Under the pieces are notes generated by a model, which was not told the DNA's origin, did not search any database, and saw nothing but the letters and a program-made list of their open reading frames with translations. From the NCBI GenBank assembly GCA_026785985.1, contig JAJAYX010000753.1, positions 1-9,028 of the forward strand: a stretch of 9,028 nucleotides of DNA, read 5' to 3'. The stretch is from Rudanella sp. (GTDB lineage: Bacteria; Bacteroidota; Bacteroidia; Cytophagales; Spirosomataceae). This document shows, in pieces, positions 7,861-9,028 of the stretch. A program made the position numbers and the translations under genes. Each line of letters starts with the position of its first letter. The stretch's first letter is position 1.

Positions 7861-9028
7861 AAATGGGTCTTCCGTTGCGGCCACAATCTGCCGGAACATG
7901 GGCGCGGGGTCGTAGCCTTTCAGCAGCACACTGGTTGAGGTATTGGTTGTTTCGCCAAGCCAATCGGTGAGCAGCGCCGAATAAACCGAGCGGAAATCGG
8001 TCTGCATTTTAATCGTGTTATTGTCGAGGTCCGAGAGGTTGGGGTTTTTGCCCACAAACTGGGTTTTGATACCCTCACCGGCAAACACGAATAGCGGAGC
8101 CGCCTGCCCGTGGTCGGTGCCGCGCGCACTGTTGGACCCCGCCCGCCGGCCAAATTCCGAAAATGTCATACCGGCTACCCGCTTGTCGATACCAAGCACC
8201 CGCAGGTCGTCCATAAATGCTTTGATGCCGTCAGAAACCTGCTTGAGCAAATTGGCATGGGCGCCGATGCTTGTATCGGTGGCATCGGTCTGGGTGGCGT
8301 GCGTATCGAAGCCGCCAATGGACACGTAATAAACTTTGGTACGCATCCCTCCGTGAATCAGCCGGGCCACAATTTTCAACTGGTCGGCTAAGGAGTTGCC
8401 AGTGGGGTAGGCCACTAAATTTTTACCTTTGGCGGCTGCGACTTTTATCTGCCCGGCATACTGCACCGACGTAATCTGCTGCTGCCGGATAAAAGCAATG
8501 CTGCGTCCGGAGGGTGTATTGGCCGTTGTGCTGGGGTCGATGCTCACCTTGTCGCCCACGAGCGTGGCAAATGTGTCGGGGTTTTGCAGGGCAATCGCCA
8601 TCGACTGCAATGGGCCGAGCAGTGCTGTTGAGGTAATGTAGTTGATCTGAATGGCGAGTGGGTCGGGCATAGCCGCGCTGGGGTATTTTTCGGGATAGCC
8701 GGGAAATTCCGTGTCCAGATACCGTCCCAACCAACCTGTTGTGAGGGTTTGGTTGCTGCTGGCCCCCGTAAACCAGATGTCGCTGGCCCGAAAGTGCGAC
8801 TGCGAGGCTGACGGATACGACACCGAATGAACAATGGACACTTTCCCCTCATTAAACAGATCGCGTACTCCCGCCATAGCGGGGTGAATACCCGTCACGA
8901 GTGTGTTGGTTAAGCGGGCTACTTTGCTTTCCTGAATGGCAATGTTGCTTCGGATGTTATTGTACACGCTCATCTGGACGAGCGGGATAATCATGTACAG
9001 ACCGTCCTTGCCGCCGTTGAGCTGAAAC
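7612..9028 (-). CDS. DUF1501 family protein with C-terminal T9SS sorting domain (5' end outside window)
   Basis: The frame is open from the right edge to TAA at 7614-7612, giving 471 whole codons. The ATG at 8994-8992 is not the start: in-frame coding FQLNGGKDGLY precedes it and is the usual N-terminal DUF1501 motif (GGxDGL). Other family signatures are SQSHFRASDIWFTG, SIGGFDTHATQ (GGFDTH at 8316-8299), MTFSEFGRRAGSN and GTDHGQAAPLFVFAGEG (GTDHGQ at 8121-8104). As I recall, DUF1501 belongs to the alkaline phosphatase/sulfatase-like superfamily, and these His/Asp motifs could bind metal; its substrate is unknown. The last 80 or so residues form a T9SS type A tail (FRMYPNPAVSDVMIES, VVDMTGRQL, LPIGNYVVAV, final NRLMVSL), so the protein is probably exported through the outer membrane and released or attached to the surface. 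The N-terminal export signal lies outside the window. Bacteroidota often place a DUF1800 gene next to it; this cannot be checked here. Confidence 0.93.
   Translation of the reverse strand, partial: FQLNGGKDGLYMIIPLVQMSVYNNIRSNIAIQESKVARLTNTLVTGIHPAMAGVRDLFNEGKVSIVHSVSYPSASQSHFRASDIWFTGASSNQTLTTGWLGRYLDTEFPGYPEKYPSAAMPDPLAIQINYITSTALLGPLQSMAIALQNPDTFATLVGDKVSIDPSTTANTPSGRSIAFIRQQQITSVQYAGQIKVAAAKGKNLVAYPTGNSLADQLKIVARLIHGGMRTKVYYVSIGGFDTHATQTDATDTSIGAHANLLKQVSDGIKAFMDDLRVLGIDKRVAGMTFSEFGRRAGSNSARGTDHGQAAPLFVFAGEGIKTQFVGKNPNLSDLDNNTIKMQTDFRSVYSALLTDWLGETTNTSTSVLLKGYDPAPMFRQIVAATEDPFVTFRMYPNPAVSDVMIESELFGPGGVQSLRVVDMTGRQLNVPVERLNNDAYRLSVRELPIGNYVVAVEANKRKLTNRLMVSL

Noticed and set aside
7652..8852. 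Several open frames on both strands inside the DUF1501 gene
   Set aside because: They overlap a well-supported gene and have compositionally biased, Arg/Pro-rich translations typical of shadow frames.
8992..8994. ATG as start of the DUF1501 protein
   Set aside because: The frame continues upstream to the window edge with the family motif GGKDGL, so this Met is internal.

Overview
The window reads as chromosomal DNA of a Bacteroidota bacterium, most likely a member of Cytophagales near Spirosoma or its relatives. This is inferred from four things: a secreted M43 protease joined to GEVED, Ig-like and cysteine-bracketed fibronectin type III (FN3) modules; a DUF1501 protein ending in a type IX secretion (T9SS) sorting domain with the YPNP motif; TAnnTTTG-like -7 promoter elements; and no clear Shine-Dalgarno sequences ahead of the starts. 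No rRNA, tRNA, CRISPR array, transposase or insertion-sequence end was seen.

Layout, left to right. (1) Positions 1-2016, minus strand: a malic enzyme of the MaeB type (malic domain plus phosphotransacetylase-like domain), starting at 2016 and cut by the left edge. (2) 2017-2215: a divergent intergenic region with a 16-bp-arm palindrome that carries the same Bacteroidota-type -7 sequence on both strands. (3) 2216-6910, plus strand: a 1564-residue secreted multidomain metalloprotease/adhesin-like protein. Its order is signal peptide, M43 metzincin domain, GEVED, two Ig-like modules, four FN3, Ig-like, three FN3, Ig-like, and a short C-terminal module. (4) 6922-6971: a perfect 24-bp-arm hairpin, probably a shared terminator between convergent genes. 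(5) 7003-7281, minus strand: a small hypothetical protein. (6) 7282-7611: AT-rich spacer with a small dyad and a terminator hairpin. (7) 7612-9028, minus strand: a DUF1501 protein with a C-terminal T9SS sorting domain, cut by the right edge.

The genes do not form an evident operon. Malic enzyme is central metabolism (malate to pyruvate, supplying NADPH). The protease and the DUF1501 protein are exported proteins, but nothing in the sequence shows that they work together. No complete new multi-gene system is visible. The most unusual points are the glycine-to-phenylalanine change in the protease zinc motif, its non-canonical C-terminal module, its repeated FN3/Ig block design, and the palindrome with mirrored promoter elements.
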